From: Hexactinellida sp. DTS-2022
Lineage: Eukaryota > Porifera > Hexactinellida
Assembly (NCBI GenBank): GCA_028753945.1
Contig: JAPNXP010000003.1
Span: 6,508,280 to 6,572,279, forward strand
DNA length: 64,000 nt
Reading direction: 5' to 3'
In this document: positions 15,580 to 26,457 of the stretch, piece after piece
Layout: each line of letters opens with the position of its first letter
Position numbering within the stretch: position 1 is the stretch's first letter
The notes under the pieces: model-generated
Told to the model about the DNA's origin: nothing
The model's database searches: none
Seen by the model: only the letters and a program-made list of their open reading frames with translations
Made by a program: the position numbers and the translations under genes

Positions 15580-15666
15580 GACTTTCGCAGTTTTCGCGCT
15601 CCTAAACGCAAATATCCCAATATATACGCCTCTAGGCGTATGGCGCGCTCCTGGATAAAACCCTGA
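15580..15666. mobile_element. GGAGCG-type short repeat with internal palindrome
   Basis: Contains GTTTTCGCGCTCCTAAA, the palindrome ATACGCCTCTAGGCGTAT and GCGCTCCTGGATAAA. A reverse-complement relative with the same palindrome lies at 24331-24412. Confidence 0.6.
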
Positions 15667-16101
15667 ATTCGGCATTCTTAAGACAGGGAGCTGTTGCTAA
15701 TAGTCCTTAGACGTATCGCAAAGCAATAAGTATATAGGAACATAATTCAGTCTCTAATTACATAGGAATAATTGATAATCTCTCTAATCTTTACAAACAT
15801 TTCTGAAGGATACAAACATTCGGCACAAAGGCACCTATTGCACGTTCTCATATCTCACTGTGATAGCGACTAAAAGGTTTCCTTGTATTGTTTAGTTGTA
15901 TTGTGTTTGTTATCTTATAAATGCTCTGCGATATATTCCCAGACGAATCATAGTTCCATAATGAATTGAGTATTCTGGAATCTTCACACCGATTTGCATT
16001 CCCCGCACTGCTGTCAGATACCTACAAGTGACTGCTAGATATAGCACTCCATTATCCTATTATCGCAACAGCATATTACTATCACAACACAACTCGGTTA
16101 G

Positions 16102-16108
16102 TATAAAT
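16102..16108 (+). promoter_or_regulatory. TATA box
   Basis: TATAAAT 36-42 bp before the ATG at 16144, implying a very short 5' UTR, like the gene at 11714. Confidence 0.55.
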
Positions 16109-16143
16109 GCAGTCTACTGCACACAATACTAACATCAGAACAA

Positions 16144-19100
16144 ATGCATTGCTTGAGTATACTTATAATTATCTGTGCTATATTCCTTATACCCGCCACG
16201 GCCGGTGAGGGCTGTGATTTCTCCGCTACAAGAGGAGAGCTCAAATGCGAGCTCCTAACTAGCAGCGACCTGAGGGTGTACCTCCCGCGAGAGGACCGCG
16301 ACCTGGTCCGATGGATGACCCTCTACGTGGGCACCTCCGCCCGGCCCCACCCCTACACCCCTGTCCCCATATCATACCCGGACCTGTCACAGTTCCCTAA
16401 GCTCTCATTCCTGCGTGTGTACATATACTCCGTGAGCCCCTCCCCCCACTATACGCCGGACATGTTTCGCCGGACCGGAGGGGCCCTATCCATCGTGACG
16501 TTGTACACGGTACAGCCGGTGCCCCTGGACATGGGGCTAATCGGGACACAGGGGGGCCTGGACAGACTCAAGATCCTGCGGGCCTCCAACTTCAACATAA
16601 CTGGGGTCACTAACGGTAACCTAGGCGCCCTCACCAGTCTGGAGACCCTGCAGCTGTATAACACAGAGGGGGGCGGGGAGAAGGTTCTGTTGGACTCCGT
16701 GTTTGCGCTGGGACGGACGCTCCCAAACATGAACAAGCTCAGCCTGGAGAGATTCCAGTTCTACCCCCTCCTGACGTCAGAGGGGCTCCTGTCCCCCCTG
16801 CCCGCCCTGAGGTCACTCACGCTTAGGATGAGTCCCCCCTCCCCAGGCGTAGATGAGTCAGTGTTCTTCAATGCCAGGGTGAGTTATATGCTATTATATT
16901 GCCATACTATGTATTGTTGGGAATACAAGTTCTATGCAAATAATGCTGCCATGCTATAGTGGTGGTCGCGTAATAGCAAGCTACAAACTTGCTTGCTATT
17001 AGAGCAACATAATTAACAATAATTGCTCCCTTTGGGACAGAAAATAACTTGCTAATAACGCAATATATTGCTATAATATATTTGCTATTTGGCGAGCACC
17101 ACTGTACTAAGGAATAGCTCATAATTATCAATAGAGAGAGCCATTTAATTAGTGACAGGACAAACACCGTACATAGTTATTAGCTTATCTGTGTTTAGAA
17201 AGATTAATTAATTAATTAATTACTTGTCACTTCTCATATCAGGATAGCAGATAATAGCTACGGTATATCAGCTCTGTAATTAGCAAGTAATTAGCAGATA
17301 GAGTAACTGATATTCCCAACTAGAGCATTCGATTAATCACTCCGGTAATTAGAAGCCCTTACAACAGATTATAACTATATCAAATGCGGGTCGAGCCTTA
17401 ATACTGCAAATGACTAAGATCTGCCAAATGGAAACCGTGCAACTTATGTAGGACAGACTTTGCCACTATTCTTCCATGCCTAACGGCTTACAATTAATAG
17501 CTTATACAAGGCAAACGTACTAATGACACTTACACATAATAATATTTTCTTACATGTGGTCAAAAACAACCCAGGTACTCCCATAGACTTACAACAAAAT
17601 GAGTGATTATTTATTGTAGCGAGCTAAAGCTAATTCCAGCGAGCATAAATTGCCTTATGAAAGCCTGTTTGGGTGTAGTATTGCCATACCATTATAACCA
17701 TTGGGGAGTATTATAGTATAGCATATCAGTATTATAACTAGGGGGGGTGTATAGTATTGCCATACCATTATAACCATTGGGGGGGGGCTGTATACATACC
17801 AGTGATAACTAAGTTCCCTCCCTCCCTGAGACAGTAATACGATACCCTATGCCCCAGCCCCCATTGCCTTATCCCACAGCAGATAGTATGTATAGAGCCC
17901 CGTAATGCCATCTGCCCCTCCTGTTGGTAAGGAGATCTCGTGCTTGTTGGCTATAATAACGTGTGAGTAACTAAGGTATTATGTCTGTTCTTAGAGAGGC
18001 ACTATCTAGTTACATAGCAGCATCGATATACACACCTGTGTGTATAATAGAGCCAGCATCATGCTAGTGTACTGAATAGGAGATTATTATCTGTTAAATG
18101 CAAGCAGACAATACTATATCGAAACTGTATATTGCACAGTAGACACTTTCAACCACCAAACAAGCCACATTGTTATCAGTAATGTCACCCACAAATTTAT
18201 CTAAGTAATTGCTTGCTTGTCCGTTGATAGAAGTAATTATAAGCAAATAAATAGAGTCTGGTTTATAGCCGAGCAATTTGTTGCTACATTCCATTCGCCC
18301 AGTTTGATCGCGTAGCTGGAATCTTATACTCAGGCTTTCATTCAGGCAAAATTATCTGCGCGCCTAAAATATTCAATTTGTATTACGTATATGGGAGCAT
18401 CTTCGCGAGCCTAGAAAATTTAAATTACGCGCCTGTATGAAATCTAGCTTATACTGCTGTATTTAGATATTCCCCGCGCTGCAAGTATTGGAGCTGCTTT
18501 CTTTCGAGTTCTCAACCTTTGAGAATGTGAACACATTCCACTCTACCCCTCCGCTCACCAGGCTGCGGCTGCACTCCTCCGCCCCGCGGCCCCTGCCCCT
18601 CTCGCGGCTGGCGCAACCCGGGGGCGAGGCCGCGGCCCTCACGGACCTCAGTCTCGAGAACTTCAACATCGGGAACATATCCCACACGGACCTGCGGCAC
18701 CTGCCGGCCCTAACGAGTCTGTATCTGTCCGGTTCCGAGGACACTGTAGAGGTGTCAGAAGGCGCGTTTGCCTCAAACGAGCAGCTCTCGCGTCTCAGAC
18801 TCACCTACATGCCGGCCCTACAGCTGATCGCCCCCACGGCCCTGCTGGGACTCACTCAGCTGGACTACCTGCATCTCGGGAACCTGAACTCGCTCCGCTC
18901 CCTCTCGCCCGACACCTCCTCGCTAACGAGGCTCTCCAGTCTCTATTTGACCAACAACCGGGCCCTGGCCGATGTGCCGGTGCAGCTGTTCCGGCCGCTG
19001 GTGGCCCTGGAGATGCTCAGCGTCCGGTCGAGTCTCTTCGACCAGGAGTGCGCGTGTCGCCACAGCTTCCTGTCGAGTCTCCTCACATTCTCCCGGCCAG

Positions 19101-20404
19101 AGCCGCAGTTCCGCCTCCGGTCCAGCTGCCATGACGACGGGAAGTTCCTGGAATGCCAGAAGAACTACCAGAGCTCCATGTGCTGGGACTTCGAGGACAA
19201 GTGTCCGCACTTCTGTCTCCCCTCGGGCAACCTGTCCTACTCCTGCGCCTGTCCGCGGGACCAGGGGGCCCTGGGCGGGGCCGGGGCCTGTGTGGACCTC
19301 TCCCGCTGCGGGGGTTCAAGTGACGGTATCGCCTCGCACTACTGCCACTCGGCCCGCTTCAGCTGTGTGACGCACGCCAGGAACCAGACGGTCTCCTGCT
19401 CCTGCTACCCGGACCACGCCCTCAATCCGGACAGCCAAAGCTGCCGGCGACTGGCGGACTGCAGCCAGACAGCGGAGGGACATCTGTGCACACAGGCGGG
19501 CCTGCTCTGTTCCGAGGGGAGCTGTAGCTGTCTGGCTTATAGGGACTGGGACCCTGTCACCAAGACATGTCTCATAGCAACTACTACACCTCCAACAACT
19601 ACTGCCACTACTACACCTATAACAACAACAACTACGGCTACTACACTACCAACAGAGATTACTACAGAAACTACTAATACTGCTGCTATAACAGCAACAG
19701 CAACTACTACACTACCCATAGAGCTAACTACAGAGGCAACTACTACACTACCCATAGAGCTAACTACAGAGGCAACTACTACACTACCCATAGAGCTAAC
19801 TACAGAGGCAACTACTACACTACCCATAGAGCTAACTACAGAGGCAACTACTACACTACCCATAGAGATAACAACAACAGCAACAACTACATCTGCTGCT
19901 ACAACAGAGCCCTCCGTATCCTCTACAGAGAGCAATACGGTACCCACAGAATCCTATACGGTACCTACAACTAGCACAACAGCTACTACAGAGCCTGTTA
20001 CCACAGAGCCAACAGTTGAGATCACAACAGAGCTTACTACAGCACCTACTACAGTATCTACAGATGCCACTACAATACCAATTACAGAGCCTACAGAGCC
20101 TACTCTTATAGCAGTGGAACAGGTCGGCTCCACAGCAAAGGAGACAGTCCCAACAGAGACAGCTAGCCCCACTCTGTTCCCCCTAACCTCCGGCCTGACC
20201 TACATCCTGTCGCTAACCCTGGGCAGTCTATTGGTGGGGACCGTGATAGCGGTGCTCTTCGGCCTGGTGGTGGTGCTAATGGCGAAGATACTAATGTACA
20301 ACCGGAAGTCCAAATACAGCCGCAAGCCCGAGTCAATGCGCAGCTTCGAAAGTTCGAACGCAACCTCCTCGCCGCCCACCACTTACAAGGAACTGAGCGT
20401 GTAG
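16144..20404 (+). CDS. LRR membrane receptor with Cys-rich region and Thr-rich mucin-like stalk, 2 exons
   Basis: Exons 16144-16878 and 18467-20404 give an 890-residue type I membrane protein. The acceptor at 18466 was chosen because it restores a leucine-rich repeat (FPALQVLEL) in frame. Domain order: signal peptide (about 1-21, SILIIICAIFLIP); leucine-rich repeats to about residue 430, many of the LxxLxL type; a Cys-rich stretch (QECACRHSF, ECQKNYQSSMCWDF, CPHFC, SYSCACP and CSCYPDH), EGF-like in spacing but not convincingly a canonical EGF; a Thr/Pro/Ser-rich stalk of about 190 residues coded by 19578-20160, with five 36-bp repeats; a transmembrane helix (SLLVGTVIAVLFGLVVVL); and a basic, Ser-rich cytosolic tail of about 35 residues. 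The likely role is cell-surface recognition or adhesion, which is an inference. No specific orthologue is recognised. Confidence 0.82.
19701..19870 (+). repeat. 36-bp coding VNTR in the LRR receptor stalk
   Basis: Five in-frame copies at exact 36-bp spacing, four identical, encoding a 12-residue TTLPIELTTEAT-type unit. Flanking Thr-rich sequence is more diverged. Such an array is expected to vary in copy number between individuals. Confidence 0.9.
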
Positions 20405-21507
20405 GGCCGTATCTACCCCGTGTATTTTGTTGTGAATTAATATCAAATATAACGTATCTGTCCCAGACTAAACACCGCAGATAAAGCATTCCTTTGTGTC
20501 CAGCGTAGCAACGTATTGAGACAAGAATAACAAAGTATCGATTACAAGTTGCGTATAGTTGTAAGAATTTAATCAGACAAATATTTAATTAATTAGGGCT
20601 GTGAAATATGAATAATTGAGACCGCAACAAATGCCTTGTACCAACCAGACAAATTGTAAAGGTGCAAAATACACTTTATATTTAAATTGATACGTAATGA
20701 TAATTAAAACCTCGTTAATTCGAACACTAGGTGAGCGATATAAATTTAGTCTATAAATGACGCATTTCAAATTGTGATATCTGTATTTACAAATATCAGC
20801 AAAATTCAGGAAAATTATACACCCCTCCCTATGTCAGTTATTTGACCTGTTTGCAATATTAAAAGGTCTGTCACACAATGGTTGACCCCCTCTCCCTTGG
20901 AAGTGTTACGTACGTTAGAACGACCCTTATAAAGCAACGGACTATTACACATATTAATTAACTACACTCTGGTTATGACACATATTAACTGCATATTATC
21001 TATACCCTGGCCATTACACATATTAATTAGTGGCTATACGTATATTGTTGCCTGCTGTGGAGCAGAAAACAGAACCCATTGAGTGCTGCAAGCTGACAGC
21101 AGTAAGATAATCAGTATGCCCCGGTAAGGACTGCTATTCGAGTTATAAGCCATCTCATGGCATGACTAGCAATTAGCCCACGCAAAGTAGAACAGTTTAT
21201 AGATAAGCGGCGAACTCAGCACTTATATACAGCATTCTCTATAATTATTCAAATTAAGCTGATGATGTAATGCAGGCTAACACAACAAATAATTCAGCGC
21301 TAATTGCTACTAACTACCCCGTTATTAAACAGAATTACAGTGAATTTAAAGTCTACTATAAATCGGCTGACAACGAAGTTCAATGGTCCAGAGATCCTTG
21401 TATTAACTACACTTTAGTTAAAAGAAATTGATATAAGGAAACTCCGTATTAATAAGTAACACTGTATTATAACAGACCCATACCTCCCTCCCTGGACTAT
21501 CTGGAAG
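20405..21507. other. Intergenic, no gene recognised
   Basis: About 1.1 kb of AT-rich sequence downstream of the LRR receptor. No AATAAA was found close to the stop. ATAAAGCATTCCTT at 20481 also occurs 50 bp upstream of the small membrane protein gene (about 11657). Confidence 0.4.
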
Positions 21508-21515
21508 TATAAATA
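21508..21515 (+). promoter_or_regulatory. TATA element of the tRNA-Sec gene
   Basis: TATAAATA at -29 to -22 relative to the tRNA start. Animal tRNA-Sec genes use an external, U6-like (type 3) Pol III promoter with a TATA box at this spacing, so position fits function. A proximal sequence element could not be assigned by eye. Confidence 0.7.
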
Positions 21516-21536
21516 GGTCTGGCGGGTAATAAGATT

Positions 21537-21623
21537 GCCTGGATGAGCCTCACTGGTGTGGAGTGCAGGCTTCAAACCTGTAGCCGTCTAGCGACGGAGT
21601 GGTTCGATTCCACCTTTCGGGCG
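21537..21623 (+). tRNA. tRNA-Sec(TCA): Selenocysteine tRNA, anticodon TCA
   Basis: An 87-nt gene that closely follows the animal tRNA-Sec pattern: 5' GCCTGGATGA, long D stem, anticodon loop CTTCAAA with TCA at 21572-21574, a long variable arm (GCCGTCTAGCGACGG), the T loop GGTTCGATTCC and 3' CACCTTTCGGGC plus discriminator G. The acceptor arm pairs 5' GCCTGGA with 3' TTTCGGGC, with a U-G wobble at position 4. It decodes UGA as selenocysteine, so this organism makes selenoproteins. No clean TTTT terminator follows directly; the nearest T run is TTCTT. Confidence 0.94.
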
Positions 21624-21673
21624 TTCTTATTGATACTTATTGCAGCGCAAATGAATGGCAGATATATGTGGCA

Positions 21674-22246
21674 CTGTTGCATGGGAAATGGACCCCCGTG
21701 GGAAATGGACCCCCCTAATTAAGTGACCATGGATATGTTCAGGGGGGTCCATTTCCCACGGGGGTCCATTTCCCAGATCTATGCGTGGGATTTGGACCCC
21801 CCTTGATATGAAAATACATTAGTCATATCCTGTTATGAAATACTTTGTACATATTAATTAATGTAGACTAGTTCTCAATCAACTAGTTCTTGAATGAAGT
21901 TGATTCCATCAAATCAGGTACCGTGAATGAGCTAATAAGTATACTCAAAAAACGACAATCCAAATTGGTAAATATGCAGTAACAATTAGGCAGAAAATTA
22001 ACAATTCAACTCAATTAAAGGTAGACGCACCAAATTTTGTGCTCAATTAGAATGTATTTATAAAAAGTCAACAAATTCCGTTCTTAAATAACAGGTGATA
22101 ATTGTATTTCATATCAAGGGGGGTCCAAATCCCACGCATAGATCTGGGAAATGGACCCCCGTGGGAAATGGACCCCCCTGAACATATCCATGGTCACTTA
22201 ATTAGGGGGTCCATTTCCCACGGGGGTCCATTTCCCATGCAACAGC
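21674..22246. mobile_element. Large palindromic MITE with nested inverted repeats
   Basis: Two arms of about 145 bp (21674-21828 and 22105-22246) are inverted copies. Each begins CTGTTGCATGGGAAATGG and itself contains an inverted pair of GGGAAATGGACCCCC blocks around ACCATGGAT. The roughly 275-bp centre is AT-rich and non-coding. It starts 50 bp downstream of the tRNA-Sec gene. No clear target duplication was found. Confidence 0.8.
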
Positions 22247-23343
22247 ACTAAATAAACCCAATTAGCGAGTATTTATATCTGTCGTAAGCGAAATTGAGAC
22301 TCATTTTCGCCTACAACATTGAAGTTATAATTCAGACCCCTCGGGTTTGAAATGGGATAATTTGGTATTTCTGACACTCGGATGGAATATCAAATAATTA
22401 AAGAAGCCAATCTATCCATGTAACACCTTGCAGTTATTATAATTTGTGTTGTAAATCAATAAATAATGCATCAATATTATAAGCTCATATGACTCGCATT
22501 AGAAACCATTTGAGAGCTCAATTTATTTAATTAGCAACTAATCTCGGTAGATAAGCAAGATACTCTCAGACAAACAAAGAGAGTGGATCATTATCTGTAC
22601 CCAACTAAGCTGTGAATAATGACTAGCCCTTAGGTACTCAAATATATAATTTCCCCTGTTATAGGAGATATGGCATTATGCTGCAGTTTATAAATAAGGT
22701 AGAACCTCGTTAGTACGGACCGTCAAATGCGTTTTCGCCCTACCGGGATTCGTATTAACAAATATCGTTTGTAATTTTGTACTGAATGGCTTTGAAGAGG
22801 GACTGAAATAGTGCTTGTATCAACCGTGTTTGTAGTTCGTACTAACAAGGTTCTAATGTACTTTGCGTATATATTTCATAACCAATTAGTGAAGTCACAG
22901 AAAGTTAATACACTTTATAACGGTCTGTTGTACTGCTGCATGCTGACATAACTAATTATACAAGACAAAGGGTTATTCTATATATGGAAACTCCCGTATA
23001 ACCGACTTGGTTATATAACGGGAGTTGACGAAACTATATGTTACTAGTGTGTAGTTGTACTGTAGTTATTGGAGTAGGGCGGGTGGTCAGGGCCGGATTA
23101 TATGGTTATAAATCCATAGAATCCATTCCCTATATTACTGATGGATCATCATGTACAGAGATGCCGGTTATAAGGACATCGTCGGGAACTGCATATAATG
23201 TTCTTATAACCGGCATAAAGTATACAGGCTATATGGCAACCGTTTCCAGTAGAATGTTCTTATAACCGTTGTTCTATATCCGATATCTACTATACTTACG
23301 ATTGTGTCCCTATAACTATCCCTGGTCCGTTACCCTAGCTGCT
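22247..23343. other. Intergenic region with pogo-like MITE fragments
   Basis: No gene is seen. A MITE lies at 22699-22860, a short hairpin at 22985-23030 (ACTCCCGTATAACCGAC with its inverse) and a TCGGTTATAA-type element at 23085-23300, ending just before the next gene. Confidence 0.5.
22699..22860. mobile_element. pogo-like MITE, CCTCGTTAGTA subfamily
   Basis: GTAGAACCTCGTTAGTACGGAC on the left is matched by the inverted GTACTAACAAGGTTCTA on the right. Related copies lie at 48410-48550 and 49728-49883. Confidence 0.65.
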
Positions 23344-24225
23344 ATGTCTGCTCTGAGACAGAGACTGGCTGTCTCCCTGAGAGGTGCGGCGGTGTCCCGC
23401 AGAGGGGCCGGGTTCCTGGGGGCGGTGGGGGTGGGGCTGGGGTGCCTAACATACGGGGTCTACAGGTCCAGTCGCTTCTTCGCGCGCCTGACCCACTGGG
23501 ACTCCGCTAAGATCGGCGTGTACCTCGGGGGGGTCGGGACCGCCGTGGGGCTGGCCCTGACCGGACGGGCCTACCGACTGTTCACGCTGCCGTCCGTAGA
23601 CCGCGTGGTGAGTGACGTCATGGTGCTCCTACGGGGGAGTAAGGAGGTGCAGCAACAGGTGGGCACCACGCTACGCACCGGACAGTTCAAGGCGTATGCA
23701 TACGGGGGCGGAGCCAGCCTGCAGAGCCCCGTGAGCAGAGACAGGTAAGCGTTCCTTCCTACCTTACATGCTGTCAGGGTATTAGTGTGCACATGCAAGC
23801 GACCATAAACTGTGTTCATATTATAGAGACTTCATAATAAGGGGATTCAACTTATACAAACCCTATGTAAGTTGTTAAATTGTGACCATAGGGCTTGTTC
23901 TAATGAAATCTTCCACAAAAGCAGACCTGACTGCATAACTGCAACTAGTGTGTGACTGTGCTTATCCCTGGTCCCCTGTAGGTGGGCCCCGCGCATGCCT
24001 ATATCGCTGAGCCCCAGGAACCTGCAGGTTATGTTCCAGCTGCTGGGGGAGCGGAGCAGCGGGATGGTCAGTCTCCAGGTGCAGAGGCGGCCCCTGTTCC
24101 TGAGGCGACACACACACACGGAGAGGTACGCCTCTCTGGCGGTGGACTTTAGGAACGGAGAGCGACTGGTGCTGGCGGGGGAACCCGGGGGGGTCGTGTT
24201 CCAGGGGTACACCCGCCTCAGATGA
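23344..24225 (+). CDS. Small mitochondrial-type membrane protein, Tim21/Coa1-like
   Basis: Exons 23344-23744 and 23982-24225 give 214 residues. The N-terminus is rich in Arg, Ser and Ala with no acids (ALRQRLAVSLRGAAVSRRGAG), which looks like a mitochondrial presequence. It is followed by hydrophobic stretches (GAVGVGLGCLTYGVY and IGVYLGGVGTAVGLAL). The C-terminal half has a short GSKEVQQQVG motif, then IPLSLSPR-like sequence and a strand pair FQLLGERSSGMVSLQVQR, the layout seen in the small domain of Tim21 and Coa1. If correct, it works at the inner membrane in import or respiratory assembly. Family assignment is an inference from pattern only. Confidence 0.6.
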
Positions 24226-24536
24226 CGTCATTAATGTGTGCGAATGCTATGCTATTAAACAGCTGTTCTCCTCTGGCATAGTCTTAACAGTGCTTAGGTG
24301 TACCATGGATAATGATAATGTAGCACAGGGTTTTAGCGCGCCATACGCCTAGAGGCGTATAAATTGGGATATGTTTGAGTTTAGGAATGCGAAAACTGCC
24401 GAAAGTCCCCATAGAGTCTAGTGACCTTAGTACAGTTAGGAGCGTTCAATTCTACTCCTGTATAATACCCTGTACTATACTACCTAGCCATTAGCTGTAC
24501 CATGGATAACCTATAGTTACATAGCCATTAGCTGTG

Positions 24537-24998
24537 ATGTCAGAAGAAGCGCCTATCGAGCATCTGCGGCGCTTGGTGGCGAGCGGAGCCGCGAAGCGAG
24601 ACTCGTTTGACGCCACAAACAATTGGGATAATCCGCCGGCCATTATGTTCTCCAAGCCTATTAACCGGACCATGGATGTCAAACCAAGAGAGATTACACA
24701 ACAGGAGTTCCCAGGTTAGCTAGACTCTCACGACTAACTTTCTAGAACTTTCCATTCGTTAGAACTTTCTAGAACTTTCCATTGTATAGGCTTCCCGTCA
24801 GGGGCTGTAGCTATAAATAGCAATACAGATGCTCAGCTCGCTAATATGGAACCAGAGATAGAAGTTAGTTCCGATTTGGAGGCGCGGCCAGCTGTTGGGA
24901 GCAGAGCGGGATATATGAAACCTACTTTTGCGTTCTTAATGCATTCCAAACATTCCAACAGAGCTTACATAGCAACCATCAAATTCGGGATTAAATAA
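24537..24998 (+). CDS. Small two-exon protein, unrecognised
   Basis: Exons 24537-24714 and 24802-24998 encode 124 residues. The donor is CCAG|GTTAGC, the acceptor CCCGTCAG. The frame stays open for 64 codons after the splice, ending in TAA, which supports the model. Without splicing the first frame stops right after the donor. The protein is soluble-looking, with an acidic N-terminus and no signal or membrane segment. No polyadenylation signal is visible and I do not recognise the family. It could also be the 5' part of the following gene, although that gene has its own ATG. Confidence 0.45.
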
Positions 24999-25085
24999 CT
25001 GTACTAGCACACTCGACAATATTATCGTATAATATGAGATTATCTATAACTATTAGCTGCCTAGTAACCAGAGGGGTAGAGAGGA

Positions 25086-26343
25086 ATGTCTCAGCACTCG
25101 CACGTCTACGGCTACGATTGGAACAGCTGTTCGCTCTGTCGGGCCTCCAGACAGGCGCTAGACACCCTCAATAGGACCATCAGGCGGAGAGTGGATTGGT
25201 CAGAGAGGCCCCTCCCCTCCCAAGAGGACCCTCTCTCCGTGAGCATTAGCCTGTAGCCCCTAGCCCCTAGCCTATAGCCCCTAGCCTATAGCCCCTAGCC
25301 TATAGCCCCTAGCCTATAGCCTATAGCCCACTGGATAGGGGCCTGCTCATAATGCTATACGAACCTTGTGGCATCAGCCTATATCATATATTAGTGTTAT
25401 GGTATAGGAGAAAATTCCAAATTTTCGTTGTAATTAATATTTTCCCAAAAATCATATGCCAAAAAGAGCGTCTCGGTCTCCTGGATAATTCCTTGTGAAT
25501 AATATTTCTGCTAATACTAATACAGGCCCGGCCCGTATGTCTATAGGAGATTACCGTATATATGTATCTATAGGCTAATCCTGCTAATACTATTATACAC
25601 GTATTTATAGGAGGGTCCCCCCGTGACGGGATCGGAGGCTCTGCAGAGCGTAGTGCGGCTGCTGGAGGAGACAGCCAGGTGCTGTCAGGTGAGTTCTATT
25701 TATAGTACGACACCTTGTTAGCTATCTGTGCTAGAGCTACCACAGAGGCGCCACGAGGTCCCTCCCTTGCTCCCCCCTCTCCGAGAGGGACTCCCAACAC
25801 CTCAGACGGTACCACAGTCCCCAGACACTCGTGACCCCCCACAGGACCTGTCAGGTAGGTTCTGTTCTCTCTAGTAGGAACACCAGGGCCGTATTAGGCT
25901 AGACACCCCCCCCCACATTATACTAAGTGATAAGCAGTTGTAAATTAAAGTTAATTGCTTTTTTTACACTATGTATTAACTGTAAATTTCGTCCAAATTT
26001 CCAAGTATTTTAGGAATTATTGCACTTAGAACTTCGTAATGGGAAATTTTTTAATGTTCGTATTAACCAGAGTTACTCGCATGCATTTGTATAGGCTAGG
26101 GAATTAAACCTTGTACTCCTTAACCGATATTTCCCTTATCCGTGTCCTACTAAGAGTATACTGTACTGTACTGTGTATAACATTGTATACATCTCTATAC
26201 TGTATATCTCTATACTATACTGTGTGTAGGCGACAACACTGCGTGTGGCTCTCCCTCCCGGACAGTACTCACTGGAGAGGGTCCCCTGTCCCCCCACGGG
26301 CTCACCAGCTGACAGACACGTCATAATACACTTCTCGTTATAA
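25086..26343 (+). CDS. Four-exon protein with all phase-0 introns, unrecognised
   Basis: Exons 25086-25238, 25611-25688, 25735-25854 and 26230-26343 give 154 residues. Every intron is phase 0 with donors GTGAGC, GTGAGT and GTAGGT and TAG acceptors; the combined frame has no stop until TAA at 26341. AATAAA lies 50 bp after the stop. The protein starts MSQHSHVYGYDWNSCSLC, has a CSLC pair, a short helix-like stretch ALQSVVRLLEETA, and a Pro/Arg/Ser-rich second half. No signal peptide or membrane segment is seen, and I cannot name a family. Its 3' end faces the RBM8A 3' end, 114 bp away. Confidence 0.6.
25253..25328. repeat. 14-bp minisatellite in intron
   Basis: Tandem AGCCCCTAGCCTAT units (about five, with shortened variants) directly after the first donor of the four-exon gene. 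Confidence 0.85.
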
Positions 26344-26392
26344 CTGTATTATACCCCATTGCACTCTTATTCAATGAGAACAGTAGTCTGAA

Positions 26393-26398
26393 AATAAA
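26393..26398 (+). other. Polyadenylation signal
   Basis: AATAAA 50 bp after the TAA of the four-exon gene. Confidence 0.6.
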
Positions 26399-26457
26399 CA
26401 ATGCAGTGTCCCAGTCTAATTAATCCCACTAATAACACAACATAGCAACCATTCTGG

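Larger units (their letters stand above)
12038..16143. other. Intergenic region with MITEs
   Basis: Four kilobases with no recognised gene. It contains two hAT-type MITEs with intact target duplications (12304-12620 and 13908-14208), GGAGCG-type repeats at 14690-14882 and 15580-15666, and AT-rich unique sequence. A small stem-loop formed by CAAAGCGGCACC and GGTGCCGCTTTGGGAGG lies at 13812-13880. Confidence 0.6.

Noticed and set aside
19537-19947. Val-rich minus-strand frame of 136 codons
   Set aside because: It is the antisense of the Thr-rich repeat of the LRR receptor.
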